From the NCBI GenBank assembly GCA_019448385.1, contig JAGTXO010000006.1:1364001-1428000 (forward strand): a stretch of DNA of 64,000 nucleotides, written 5' to 3'. Positions 45,286 to 59,100 of the stretch are shown piece by piece. The stretch comes from Diacronema lutheri (taxonomy: Eukaryota > Haptophyta > Pavlovophyceae > Pavlovales > Pavlovaceae). Position numbers and translations under genes: made by a program. Numbering within the stretch: position 1 is the first letter of the stretch; each line of letters starts with the position of its first letter. A model generated the notes under the pieces. That model worked only from the letters and a program-made list of their open reading frames with translations. It had not been told where the DNA came from and did not search any database.

Positions 45286-48200
45286 GCGTGCGCGCCGTCG
45301 CGCCGCCGGCGGCGCGCGCGCTCGGCGCAGCGGGCTCGTCCACGCGCGCGCGCTCGACGCCGCGCGCGCGGGGAACGCTCGGCGCGCGCGCGCCCGCGGC
45401 GTCGCGCGCGCTCGCGGCGGCACCCGCCGCGGCGCGCTTGCCCGCGGCGCCCGACTCGCCGTGCGCGCGAAGCGGCGCCGACGCCAATGCCGACGCCGCG
45501 CCCGCGCCGCCGCTGCCGCTGCCCGATACGCCCGCGCGCCGCTTCTGCTCGTCGCGCGTCTTGCGGAACTGGGCGACGAGGTCGCTGCTCACGTTGGCCT
45601 CAGGCTCCCACGTGTCGGCGCTCTCGTCGTAGCCCCGCCACCTGATCCGGAACTGGAACGTCACCTTCTTGCCCGCCTTGCGGCGCTCGTCGACGACCGC
45701 CTCGACCTCGTACGTGCGCGCCTCCTCGTCGACGCTCGCGCCCGCCGCGCTCGCGCCCGTGTCCGGCCACCCAGCGACCGTGCCGCCCAGCCTCTCGGCG
45801 GCCGCGCGCAGCTGCCGCTCGCGCTGGGCGGCCGCGGCGCCTCGCGCGACCAGCGCGGGCAGCATGCCCGCGCCGCCCGCGAGGCCGTGCGCGCCGACGC
45901 TGGCGGTCATCAGCGCGTCGAGGCACGCGAACGTTGCGAGCGCACGCGCGCCATCGTCGCCGCCGCGCGGCTGCGAGCGCACGACGGGCGATGGCCGCGG
46001 CTCCCCCTCGGCCGCGAGCAGCGGCCAGATCGCACTGGCCAGCGCGACGGCATGCGCGCCGACCGCGACGGCCACGTCCGCGTCGAGCGGCGCAAAGTCG
46101 TAGCGCACGAGCGCGGCCGGGCGCGAGTCGTCCGTCGGCCGGTCGGCGACGAGCAGCCCGACCGGGCGCGGCGGCTCGCCGGACGGCGCGGCGACGGGCA
46201 CGCAGAGGAGCACGACGAGCAGGCGCGGCGTGCCGCCGAGCAGCGCGCGCGCGGCATCCGCCCCGTCGGCTCCGCCGCGCGCGGCCGCGGCGAGCAGCTC
46301 GGCCGCGCGCGTCGGGCCCAGCGCCGTGCGCGCGTCCTTGCGCGCGCGTGCGCGGGCCGTGTACGCGGCGCAGGCGTCGTCGAGCACCGCCGCGCTGGGC
46401 GCGGTGCCAGTCGTCGCCCACGCGCGCAGCGCGTCGCGCACCCGCGTGACGATCGCCTGGTCGACCGCCGCCTCGCCGGCAGCGTGCGCCGGCGCGCACG
46501 CCGGCGGTGCGGCGGCAGGCGCGAGCGCGGGCGCGCCGTCGGCGCCGTCAACGCCGACGGCGCCGTCGGCGCGCCGCCACGCGAGCTTCGCCTCGATCTG
46601 CTGCCGGACGGCGTGGCAGTGCCGGTCGATGCCGCGCGCGTCGTCGAGCGCGGCCAGCGCGTCCTCAGCGGCGGGACGGCCGCTCGCGTCCGCGACGGCC
46701 TGCAGGCAGAGCAGCGCGGCCGCACGCGCGTTGCACGCGCTCTGCGGCTCGGGCGCGAGCGCGAGCTCGAGCTCGAGCGGCGACGCGCCTCGCGCCGCGG
46801 CGATCGCGTCCATCAGCACGTCCAACCGCTGCACCAGCGCCCTGTGCGCGTCGCGCGGCGCGCCCGTCGACGGCGCGCGCGAGCGCGTCGCCAGGAGCCC
46901 GAGCGCGCGCGCCGGCGCGCCCGCCGGCGTGTGCAGCACGAGCAGCGCCGCGCCCGCCAAGCTCGCGTTGCGCGTGACGAGCGCGAAGATGCGCGTCGCC
47001 TCGTGCGCGCCCACCGACGCCCAGATCGCAGCGCGATCGGCGTCCGTCTGCGCGTCGCACAGGTCGCGCACGTCGTCCGGCGCGAGCAGCGCGCCGCCGC
47101 CGGCGGAGCGCGCGACGATCGCCCGCGCCTCCGCCACGAAGACGGCCTGCGGCAGGTCGGCGTGGCGCGCGTCGACGATGGCGCGCGTCGCGTGCACGCC
47201 GAGCTCCACGCCGCGGTAGAAGGCGCGCGCGTTGGCCGCGCGCGCGTGCGCCGGCCGTCCGTCCGCGTTGCGCCTCGCGCGCGCCTGCTTGCTCGTGCGC
47301 GCGAGGCCGTCGCGTGGCGGTGGCGGCAGCGTGGCGAGGAAGCGCGCGGCGGGCGGCGGCGCGCGCACGCCGCGCTGCCGCCGTGCGATGGCCGCGAGCC
47401 GCCGGCCCGCCGCGCTGCCGCCCGCGCCGACGTGCTGCCGGCGGCCGAGCGCCGCCGGTGGCGGCGGCGGCGGCGGCGCGGCGGCGGGCGGCGGCGCGAC
47501 GGCGGGCGGCGGCGCGGCGGCGGGCGGCGGCGCGGCGGTGGGCGGCGGCGCGGCGGCGGGCGGCGGCGCGGCGGCGGGCGGCAGCGGCGGCGGCGCGGCG
47601 GCGACGGCAGCACCAGTCGGCTTGTCCGCCCACGCACCCGAGACTCTGTCCCAGACCTTGCCCCATGGCGCGCGCCCACGCGGCCGCGCGAACTGCCCCG
47701 GCTCGAGCGCCTGGCCGCGCTTGGCGGCGGCGGCGGCGGCAGGGGGCGGGCGGCCGGCGCGCCAGTCGAAGACAGGTGCAACCGTGGCGGCAGGCGCCGA
47801 GTGCCGCGCGTCGGTCACAGAGCGCGTGGTGCGCGCGGCGACCGTGGCACGCCTGGCGGGCGGGCGGTGAGCAGCGCCCGCCGGCGCGCCGGCGGGCGCG
47901 GCCGCCTCGAGCCCGGCGGAGGCGCCGCGCTTGCGCTTGCGCGTGCCGCCGCGCGTGCGCCTGCGCGCGCGCCCGCCGCGCGCCCGTTCGGCCTGCGCGT
48001 CGCCAGCCGCGTCGCCGGCCGCGTCGCCGCGCCGCACGTAGACGACCGCGAACGCCTCCTCGCCGGTCCCGTCGACGCCGCCGCGCGCGCGGCGCAGGAC
48101 CGACCGCCACTGCAGCCGCCGCGCGCGGCCGGGCTCGCACGCAAACCAGCGCCCACCGCGCCTGACGACGGCCACAAAGTCGTCGTCGCGCCGCCCGCGC

Positions 48201-51200
48201 CGGCGCGTGCGCAGCAGCACGCACTGCACGTCGAGCCAGCCCTCGTGCCAGTCGGCCGTGCTGGGGGCGACGCGAATCGACTGCGGGAGCTCGACGCCAA
48301 AGCCGGCGAGGCGCACGATGTGCGCGACGATGACGCTCGAAATGGCGGGGGCGCTCGACGGGTCGCCCGCTGCAGCGAGCACCGCCCCGCCCCAGTGCTC
48401 ACGCGTGACGCAATCCGCGTCCTCGACGTGCACGTGCGCCACGCTCGCGCCGAGCTGGTGCAGCAACGCGCAGATGTCGGCGTCGACCGTCCTCTCCTCC
48501 TCGGCCGCCTCGGCCGTGCCGCGGGCGGCGGCGTCGCCTGTCGGCTGCCCGAGGTACGCGATCGCCCGCTCGACGGCCGCGCGCTCCGCACGCGCTGCGC
48601 TGTCGATCGCCGCATTGCCGACGGGCGCGCGCAGCGCCGCGATCGCGTCTTGCAACGCCGTCGCGTCGCCCGTCGCCGCCGCCGCCGTCACCGCCGCCGC
48701 GCTCGCGGTGCCGTGCGCGACGGCGTGCAGCGCGGCGGCGCGCGCGGCGGGGATGCGCCCGTCCAGCGCGAGCACGAGCGGCGGCCCGGCCGGCGTCTGC
48801 TGCCGCCGGTGCCGCCGGCTCGCAGCCGGGTGGTCGGCGCGCGCGCGCTCGAGCCGCGCGCGCCGCTCGACGACGCGCGCCCAGAAGGCCTGCACCCTCG
48901 GCTGCGCGAATGCAAGCCAGCCGGCGCCGCGCGTCACGACGTGCACGACGATCCGGTCCTCGTGCCTGAGGTACTGCACGTAGAGCGCTTTGCTCACGCC
49001 GAGGACGTGCATGCCGAGCTGCAGCTGATCGCGGTGCGGCTGCGGCGGCCCGTCCTCGTGCGCCGTGGCGCCCGCCTTGGTGAGCGTCTTCACCTCGACG
49101 AGGACCTGCTCGTTGTTTTCGGGGAGGATGGCGAGCCCGTCCGGCGAGAAGGCGAACGGCGCGCTCTTGTCGTGCGGGTCCGCACGCACCATCGGCAGGT
49201 TGCACACGACGGTGATGCCGTACGCGGCCGCCAGCTTGCGCAGCGCGACGGCCTCGCCGAGGATGCCCGCGGTCGTCGCCTTGGTCCGCACCTCGCGCCG
49301 CCGCCGGTGCACGTACTCGTCGGTGAGCGTCTCGTGCGCGACGCCGGCGTTGTCGTTCACGACGTCGCCAACCTTGCTGCCCGTGACCTCCTCCCATCGC
49401 TCGTCGTGCCAGCGCGGGCTGCGCTGCGCGGGCGCGCCCGCGCCGACGGCGTCGAGCACGCGGCGCAGCGCTGTGCCGTCGGGCGCAGCAGGCACGCGCG
49501 CGCGGTCCTGGGCCTCGCGAGCGTCGAGGACGCGGCCCGTAGTGGAATCTTGGGGTAGGTCGAGCTTGCTCGCCTCGCCGTAGCGGCTCTCCAGCTGGCG
49601 CGGTGCGTCGGCAGGGCCGCCGTCCGTGCGCGCACCCGACGCGCCCGCCAGTGCACGCGGCGCAGCGTCCGAGGCGCCCGCCGCGCCCGCGCCGCCGCCA
49701 ATCGCGCCAGCGCACGCGCGCGCCGCGACCTGCGGACGGCCAGCCGCAGGGACCTCGTCCGCTCGGCCGGCCGCTGCGTCGGCCGTCCGCTTGGCCACCT
49801 CGCGCACGTCTCCGAGCGCGAGCGTGGCTGGCGCCGTCCAGCTCCCGTTGCGTTTGTCCCAACATTTGAGCAGCCCGCCAAGGAAGGGCGTGCCCGTCGG
49901 GCGGTCCTCGGGCACCTCCGCCAGGATCGCGTCGACGCGCAGCGCGGCCGCCACATCGCAGAACGCGCGCGCGGCGCGCGCCATCCGCTCGGCGCGCGCG
50001 CCGCCGTCGTCCGCCGCGCGGCGGATGGCGTGGCTCACGTGCGCGACGCGGAGCGAGACGACGGCGTGCGCCGGCGCGTCGGCGCCCGTGCCGAGCGTGT
50101 GCCGCCGGATGGCCAGCTGCCCATCGCCCATGCGCGGCGGCAGCGACGCGCACGCCGCGACGGTCGTCGTGCCGGCCGCGCTGTCGCACAGCCAGCTCGC
50201 CTCGCCGCCGCCCGCAAACTCAAAGGTCGCGAAGCCCTCGCGGCCGAAAAGCGCGACGAAGTGGTCGAGCACCGCCTTGTTGATCGCGCGCGCCGCCGGC
50301 CGCGTCGATGCGCCGCGGGCAGCGCCACCCGCCGCGCCGCGCGCATCGCTGCACGTCGCAGGGCAGGTGCAGCCGGACGCGCGCACGCCGTCCGACCGCG
50401 TCCGCGGCAGCTCGAGCTCGCGCACCTTGGGGCAGAACCAGAGCGGGTTGGACGCCTCGAGGCACAGCACGACGAGCCGCCCGTCCGTGCCGGCCAGCGC
50501 GCGCGCGTCGCGCAGCAGCTCGACGGCGAGCTCGGACGTCGCCGCGTGCACCGCCGGCTCGCCCGTCGCGCGGTCGGGCGGGAAGAGGCCACCGCCGACG
50601 AGCGGGCTGGGGCAGCGGCCGAGCATCACGAGCAGCGGCGGCGGCGGCGTCTGCGGCGCCTGCTGCCCGACCGCAGCCGCCGTCAGCCCGGCCAGGTCGG
50701 AGCTCGTGCGGAGGGCCTTGAGCGCGACGCGCGAGCCGGTGCCCGCCTGCTCGGAAAACGTGGCGAGCATGGCGCACGTGCTCGCCCTCGCGCCGCACTG
50801 CCAGCTGACGCGCGCGAGGAGGCCTTCCAGCGTGTCGTTTTCGCGCGGCCGCGTGACCGCGTCGAGCGCCGCCGGGCCGAGCTGGAGGCTGCCGGGCGTG
50901 ACGCACAGCACCGCCTCGTGGTAGGCGCGCAGCAGCTCCCTCGGCAGCTGCTCGGCGGGCGTCGCCGCCTGCCCGCCCACCCACCGTGCACCGTGGCCGC
51001 CGTCGCCCGCGCCCGCGAGCCGGACCGCCGGCCCGCCCGTGATCGCCGAGGTCGGTGGCGTGCCGAGCGCGTCGACGAGCGCGCGCACGGGCGCGACACG
51101 CCTGCGCGCAGCGTCCGCGCCGACGGCGAGCGCGGCGATCTGAGCGCCCTCCCATGCGCGCTCCCTCGCGTCGTCCCGCGCGGCCGCCGGCGCGGCGCCC

Positions 51201-53125
51201 GGCCGCGCGCCGGGCGGCACCGCGCACGCCGCCGCGACGACCTCCGCGCGCGCGCCGGCGGCGTCGGGCGCGTGCAGCTGCGCGAGCGCGCCAAAGAGCG
51301 CGGCGGCCGAGCGGTAGCGGCCGTGCGCCGCGACGAGCGCGTAGAGCACGCGCAGCGCGGCCACGCCCGCCTGGTCGGGCGCGTCGCCAGCGATTTGCTC
51401 GACCTCCCACGTGCGCGTGGGCGGCGGGCTGCCGTCGGCCGGGTCCGGACGCAGCGCCCACGCGCGCTCGACGATCGCGTTGAACACGCCGCGCGCGGCG
51501 CCCTCGTCAAACTCGGCGGCGCCCGCCGCGTGCGCGCACCACCCGTGCACGCGCGACGTGGGCGCGTCCACGGCGCGCTGCACGACGAGCACCGCCGGCC
51601 GGTCGACGCAGCCGAGGCTCACCGCCGCGTGCTTGCCCTCGAGCAGCGCCGCCGCCGCAGCCTCGACCAAGGCGTCATCAGGCGCGTCGCCGACGACGAC
51701 GGCACAGCCGTCGCCGTACTCGGCCTGCATCGCGGCGACGCACGACGCGACAAAGTCGCCGCCCGCGGCCGCCGCGTGTCGCGCCGCCAGCATCCGGCGC
51801 GCGATGGCAAGCCAGACGTACTCGGCCGGCGCGCGCGCGGCGCGCGCGCGAGGCGCGCCGGCCGCGCCGCGTGCGCCCGCGCGTGCGCCTCCAGCGGCCG
51901 CGACGGCCGAGGCGGCTGGAGCGGCGGTGAGCGTGCGCCGCGCGCGCTTCGCCGGCCGCGTGATGGGCGATGCACCCGCCATCGCACCGCCCGCAGCAGC
52001 CGGTGCGGCCGCCACAGCGCCCGCCGCAACGCCACTCGTCACGACGCCCGTGGCGGGCGGCGCGGCGGCGGACGTGGCCGCCTCGACGGGCGTCGCGCAA
52101 CTACCGCCAGCGGTCGCGGACGCGCCCGGCGACGCGTCGGCGAGGAGGTGGCGCAGCACGCCGCGCGCGAGCGCGACTGGCACGGCGAGCGTCAGCGCGC
52201 GCAGGCGGTCGGAAGGCGAGGCGTCGCGCTCGGCGTCGGCGGACGTGGCGGCAGCAGGCGGGGCGGCGGGCGGCACGGCGGCGGGCTGGGCGGCCGCCGG
52301 CGCAACCTCGTCGGCCTTGGCCAGCCAGACGAGCCCGGCGACTGCGAGCACGACGCTGTACGCGCCGACATCGTCACCCGCAACGCGCGCCAGCCGGGCG
52401 TGGGCGTCGGCCTCGGACACGGCGACGTGGAAGAGCACGTCGTCGCGGGCAGCTTGCTCGGCAAACTGACGCAGCTGCTTGGCCATCGTCACGCCGGCGA
52501 CGCACGCCTCGCCCGCCTCTGCCTCGACCTGCTCGTCCTGGCCGATGGCGGACGCGCCGGCCTCGGCGCCAGCGTCGAGTGTCCGGCGGCGCTCGAGGGC
52601 GAAGCCACGCACACAGACGCGCTGGAGGCCGCCGAGCGCGCCCGCCTTCTCGTGCAGCGCGCACGACAGCTCGACCACCGAGTCCACGCGCCTCGCGGCG
52701 GCGCCCCCCCGCTCGCCGCGCGTGGCCGCGCGCACGACGAACACCGTGAATTGCGCGCGCTTCGCCGCGCGCGCCGACGCGCACGCGTGCTTCAGGAGCC
52801 GGCAAAGCGCGGGCCTTTGCGCCGCTGCGCCCCGCGTGCACAGCAGCAGTTGGCCGCGCTCGTCGCCCAGCTCCTGCTCGACGGCGGCCTCGAGCGCGTC
52901 GTCCGTCAAATCGCCGTGCTCCGTCGAGGCGAGCGCGCGCGCAGCCGCGAGCGCCAGCTCGCCTGCGCCCGCGCGCCGCCGGCGGCGCGCACCGGCGGGC
53001 GCGTGCGGCGCCGACGCGTGTGACGACGCCGCCGCGTCCGCGCGCGCACACGCGGCGCGCAACGCCTCACGCGCCGAGGCGGCCGCGCGCGCCCTGGGCG
53101 CGAGCTTCAAGAACGTGCGCGCGGC

Positions 53126-53198
<73 letters not shown>

Positions 53199-56100
53199 TC
53201 GCCCGCGTCGCCGGCCGGCGGCGGCGGTGGCGGCGGTGGCGGCGCGGCCACGGCGGCGGCAGCAGCGGCGGCGGCGGCGGTGGCGGCGGCGGCGGCGCCC
53301 AGCGCGGGCGGCGGCGGCGTGGCGGCGGCGGTGGCGGCGGCGGTGACGCCAGCGGCGGCCTTGGCGCCGCGCGTCTGCGGCGGCGTTTCGGCGCGATCGG
53401 GGCTGCCCCCGCCACGCACCGCGCTCGTGACCGCGCAGACGCCGCCCGGCGCACGATCGCTGGCCGCGCCGGTCAGCGCGACGCGGAGGCGCTCGCCGAC
53501 AGCGTACATGTCCGCCACGCTGAACGTGCGCGGCGCGGACGAGCAGCCCGCCGCGGCGAGCGCGTCGTTGAGCGCGCCCACTATCGCGAGGCCGCACGTC
53601 GCGCCACGCTGCGCCGCCTCGTTGAGCAGCAGCGCGCGGCGCACGCGCGAAATGTCGAGACCCGCCGCGTGCAGCGTGGCAGTTATCGCCTTGGCGAGCA
53701 TGAGCGCCTGCCTGCAGGGCGACGCGAGCGTGTCGACGAGCACCGCGTCGTAGCGATGCTCGCCCGCGCGCGCGACGCGCACAAGGCGCAACGCGGTGAA
53801 ATGGCCGGAGGCGAGCTGCGCGCCGTCGTCACCGCCCGCGCCGCCGCGCTCGTCCGACGGGCTCCACACGCCGATGACAGCCTGCGTTGTCGCCTCGCTG
53901 CGCAGGCGGTGCAGCAGCGCGGCGCGCTCGGCGTCGTCCTGAAACACCGCGGGTTGCGCGGCGAGCGGCACGTGGCAGACATGCCCGCCGCCGGCCTGCC
54001 CGTGCACGCGCAGCACGACCTCGCAGCACGCGTCGACGGTTGAGGCGAGCATGTCGCCGCTGGCGATGCGCTCCACCTCTGCCTGCGGGAGGCCGGCGCT
54101 CGCGGCGGCGGCGGCCAGCCGGCGCGCAGCCGCGTCGCCCGCCCACGCAAGCAGCGCCGAGTTGGCGGGTTGGAGGGGAAGCTCAAGGGCGGCTGGTTCG
54201 GTGGCGGTAGCCTCGTTGGCAACGGGCACGTTGGCGGTGCGCGCGTTGGCGGCGGGCGCGGCGGCGATGGCTGGTGGGGCGGAAGACGCGCCCGCGGCGG
54301 CGGGCGCGGACGCGGCAGCGGCAGCGGCTAGTGGGGCGGGGAAAACGCCGTCGGTGGCAGGCGCGGAGGCGAATGCAGGAGCAACTAGTGGGGCGGGAAA
54401 ATCGGCGGCAGGCGCGAAGGCGGATGCAGCAGCGGCTAGTGCGGCGGGGAAAACACCGTCGGCGGCAGGCGCGAAGGCGGATGCAGGAGCGCCCAGCGGG
54501 GCGCAGAAAACACCGTCGGCGGCAGGCGCGAAGGCGACAGCAGCAGCGGCCAGTGGAGCGGAGGCGCAGGGCCACGCGCGCGCCAGCCGTGCAAGCCCAA
54601 GCCGCGCGCGAGCGACGCACGCGCCGATGGCCGAGGCGGCGGCGCAGGCCACGACGTGGCCTGGCACCGGTGTGGCCAGCCGCTCGCGGGTGTGCACGTC
54701 GAGCCGCGCCCCACGCCAAGAGCGGCGGCGCGCTGAACGGAGGCGCGCGACCCCGATCGATCCGCCCGCGCACGCGCGCGCCGGCTCAGTGTGGCCAACG
54801 CGCGCCGCTATGCAAGGCGCGCGCGCGATAACGGCGGCTGTCGGCCGTGGCGTGCGCGTGGCGGCGCCGCGGCGACGGGCGCGGCACACGAGCCGCTCGG
54901 GCGCGCCGCCGCCGCGCGGCACGATGTCGAGCAGCACGGTCACGCCGCGCGCGCGCGCGACCGCCGTGCACGCGAGCCGCACGGGCAGCGGCGGCCCGTC
55001 CGGGCGCGCGAGCGCCGCCACCTCGGCGTCGGTGAGGCTGTGCAGCTCGCGGCGCGCGCGCGCGAACGCGGCGATGTCCGCGCGCAGCTCCGCGTCCGTG
55101 CCGAGCGCGGCACGCGCGTGCACGGGGAGCGACGCGCGCAGCGCGTGGAGCACGCCGCCGCGCGCGCCGCGCGGCGCCGGCGCGCGCTCGCGCTCAGCGC
55201 GCGCGGCGCGCGTGAGCTCGCGCACCGCGCGCGCGAGATTGCGCCGCGCGGCCGCGACGGGAGGGCTAGGTGCGCGCGCGCGCCGGTTGTAGCGCGGCCG
55301 CGCCGAGTCGAGGGGCGGCGGACGCGGTGCGTACGCCGCGGCGCGGCCCGCGCGCCAAAAGGCCGGCGGCGGGCGCAGCTCCGTCGCGTCGACCGCGGCC
55401 GCGAGCGCGCCGAGCGCGGCGTCGCTGTCGCCCGCCGCGTCGGCCGCGTCGACGAGCACGAAGAGCGCGCCGAGCGCGCGCGACGCGGCCGCCTGCGCGG
55501 CGGTGGGGCGGGCGCAGGCAGCGACGCATGCGGCCGCCATGCCGCGCGCCGCGGCGAACGCCGGTGACGTGACGGCCGCGCCGATGGCAACGGCGGCGGC
55601 GGCGACGGTGGAGGCGGCAGCGCCGGCGATGGAGGTGGCAGCGGCGGCGGCGCTTGCCATCGCGCGGCGCGCGAGACGCGAGGCGCCACCGACCGCCGCC
55701 GCCGCAGCGCGCGCTGCGCGCGCGCCGGTGGCGCGCATCGTCGCCGCGCCAGGCGCCGCCGCGCCGACGCCGCCGGCGCCCGCGCCGTCGCCGCTCTCGG
55801 CCGTGCAGGGCTCCGATGGCGAACCCGGCGTGCGCTGGCGCGTGATGCGCGCGCCGAGGCGCGCGCTCCGCGCCGCGCGGCCGGCGACGTCGAGGAAGCG
55901 CCGTGCGCGCGCCGCGCGCAGGCCACGCGCGCGCGGCGGCGCACCGACAGGCGCCGAGCGCCGCGGCGCGCACGCCGGCGCGTCGCTGTCGGGTTGCGCA
56001 GCGCGCGCGCGGGAACTCGGCGCGGCGTGTGCGGGCGGCGGGCGCGCGCCCGCGCGGCGCAGAGGCGCGAGGCGCCGGCCGCAGACGAGGCGTGTGCGCA

Positions 56101-59100
56101 ACCAGGACGGCGAGGGCCGCAGGGCGCCGTCGACGTCGCGCATCGGCGGGCCGCGAGCCCGCCGCGCAGCCGTGCGGCGCGCGCGAGGCGCTCGGCGGCG
56201 CGCGCGCCGCACGGCGCGCGCGGCGGCGCGCACGCCAGCGACGGCTGCGGCCACGCCGCGCGCCAACACGGCCGCGGCGTGCGCCATCGCACCGAGCACG
56301 GCGCGTGGCGCGCCGAGCAAGCGCAGCAAGCGCGACGCCGTCGCGCGCGCCGGCGCACCGTGTGCAGGGGCCTCGCCAGCGCCAGCACCGACGCCGCCAT
56401 CGCCGCAGCCGCAGGTGGCGTCGCCGCCGCCGCAGGCGTCGCGACGGACGCCGCCGCCGCCGAAACAACCGCCGCACACGTCGCCGCCGACGTTGCCACC
56501 CCAGCCGCCGTTGCGTGCGCAGGTGGCTGCGGCGCGTGCGTGCGGGAGGCGTGCCGTGCGGCGCGCATCACACGGGCTGCGCGACGCGAGCGACGCCGCC
56601 GGGGTCCCCGCTGCGCCAGGCGCGCCGTGCGCGCCAGCCTCGCCGGCCTCGCCGGCGCGCGGTCGCGCGCTCGCCTCGACGTGGCCGCCTCCGCCGCCAT
56701 CGCCGCCGTCGAACCGGGCGGCGGAGGGCTGCCGCTCGAACCGCTCGTCGGCGTCGGCCGCCACCGCCGCCTCGCGCTCCGCCGCCGCGGCGGCCGCACG
56801 GCGCGCGTGGCGGAGCGCGCGGCCGCCGTCCGCTGCGCGGCGTGGCGGCGCGGGCGCGGGCTTCGGCGCGCGCGGCCCCTCGGCGCGCTCGCGGAGCACG
56901 GCGAGCGGCGTGCCCGTGGCGACGCTCGTGCAGACGCGCCGCAAGGCGGCGCTTACGCACGCGTGGACGACGCGCGCCGTCCGCTTGTCGGCGGCGCGCG
57001 CGGCGCGGCGCGCGGCCTTGGCGGCGGCCTTTTTGGCGCGCCTCTGCTCCGCCTGCTCCGACAGCGCGCGCGCCTGGCGCTCGGCTGCGAGCGCGTCCTC
57101 GGGCGAAACGGTCGGCCTCGGCGGCCGCGCGCGCGCGCTGCGACGCTGCGCGCTGCGGCGGTCGGACGGCGGCTGCCGCGGCGGCGAGGACGGCGAGCGC
57201 GAGCTCGGCGTGGGCGACCAATCGCCGCTGACGGTTGCGAGCGGCGCAAACGGGTTGTCGTCCCCGCGACCCGCGGCGTGCGACAGTGCACGCGGCGTCG
57301 GGCGCCGGCCGACCGCTGGCGGGCCCCACTCGGACGGCGGCTCCGAGGGCGAGCGCGCCGTCGGCGCCGCGCGTTGCGCGGCCGGCGGCGCCTCCCGGTC
57401 CAGCGCCGCCTGCTCTCTCGCCGCGGCCTGCTCGTCACCCTCCGGCACGCCACGCGGCGCGAGCACCGCGGTGGCGCAGCGCGTCGCGTTGAGCAACGCC
57501 GCCTCCATCTGCCGCACGCTGGCCTTGGCGCACGCCACACCCTCTCTCGCCCGGCGCAGCGCCTCGTGCGCGCGGCGCACATCCGCGTCGGCATCTTCGC
57601 GCATGCCAAAGTGCGCCTGTTGCAGCCGCAGGTCCGCAGGGCGCCCCTGCGCGCGAGGGGCACGGGCGCGGCGGCGCGCAGGTGACGGAGCTGGCGCGCC
57701 GTTCTGCGCTGCGCGCACGCCAATCGACGGGCGCGCGCGCGGCGGGGCGCGCGCGCGCGCGCGCGCGCGCGCTGCCTACCCAGCCGCCGGCCGGCTCGCG
57801 CGAGCGCGCCAGCTGCTCCGCCGCCTCGGCGTCGAGCACGCGCTGCTGCGCCTCCTCCTCGCCCAGTGCAGCGAGGTGCAGCCGGCGGGCTGCCTTGCGG
57901 CAGTTGCCCTCCGCCTTGCCCACGGCCTTGCGCGCCGCGTCGACGGGGTCGTCGTTGGCTCTGGCGCGCCTGCGCTTGCCCTTGTCGGCGGGCGGCGGCT
58001 TGGCGCGCTGCAGCGTGCCGAGCGCGTCGTCGGCTCCGCGCGCGGCCGCCCGCGGGCGGCGGGCCCCAAAAAGCGCACCGGTCGCCGTGCGCGCCGCGCA
58101 AGCAACGACCAGCGCTGACATGCCGGCGAAGACCGCACCGCCCAGCGCCACGGTTGCCACGATGCGCAGCGTCCCGTGCGCAAGCTGCGCTGCCTCCGCC
58201 GCTTTGGCGGCCTCGCGCGCGCGCGCATCGGCGGCTCTCATCTCGTGCAGCAGCCCGGCCGCGCCGCTCGCGCCGTCGCGGCCGCGCGCGAGCTCGCACA
58301 GCACCGCCGCCGCGCGCCGCGTGGGCTCGCGCGCGAGCAGCTGCGCGCCGCCGTCGGGGCGCAGCTTCTCAACGAACTCGACAAACGTCGCGTCGCGCCA
58401 GAGGGACATGCGGAAGGCCCTGTGCACCGCCCCCTCCTGCTCGCGCATCCGCCGTGCCGCCCGCCTGCCGTCGCGCGCGTGCGCGTGCGCGGCCGCGTCG
58501 AATCCCGCGACGCCGCGCTGCGCGTCGCGCGCGGCCGACGACGGCGCCGCCGCGCTGCCCGCCAAGGGCGCCGCAGCGGCGACGCGCGCGTGCGGAGCGA
58601 CGGGATCGCCGGCGGCCGGCGGCTCGGCGCGCTGCGGCGTGCCGTTTGCTCCGCGCGCGGCCGTCCCGGGGGAGATGGCCGCGATGGCGCCGCCAGCCGC
58701 GCCGCGCGCCAGCCACGCGCATAGGCTGCCGACGAGCTCGCCGAGACCCCCGACGGTCGCCGCGGCGGCGAGTGCGCCGGGCTTGCCGGCCGACAGCGGC
58801 TCGCGAGCGTCGTCGTCGCAGCCGCCGGCACCCGTCTTGGCGAGTGCGTCGCGCTCGCCCTCGACGCCCGCCACGACCGCCGCCCCTCCGTCGTCCGCCG
58901 CGCCGGCCGCGCGCGCGGCCGGGCGCAGAGGAGGCGTGCCGGTGCAGCCGTCGCCGCTCGTCTTCGCCGTTTCCTCCACTTTGGTCACTTCGTCGCCACC
59001 TGCGCCATCTCCGACGCCGGGGCCCTTGGTCACGCTTGCCGCCATGCGCGCCGTGCCCGCCGGCCAGCCCGCCGACTGCTCGAGCGCGGCGGCGAGCGGC

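Noticed and set aside
44408-49558. 1,716-codon open frame on the plus strand opposite the giant gene (also 50030-53023 and 55503-58118)
   Set aside because: Arg/Ala/Gly-rich translation with no domain; it is a shadow caused by GC-rich third positions of the minus-strand gene, which has clear motifs.
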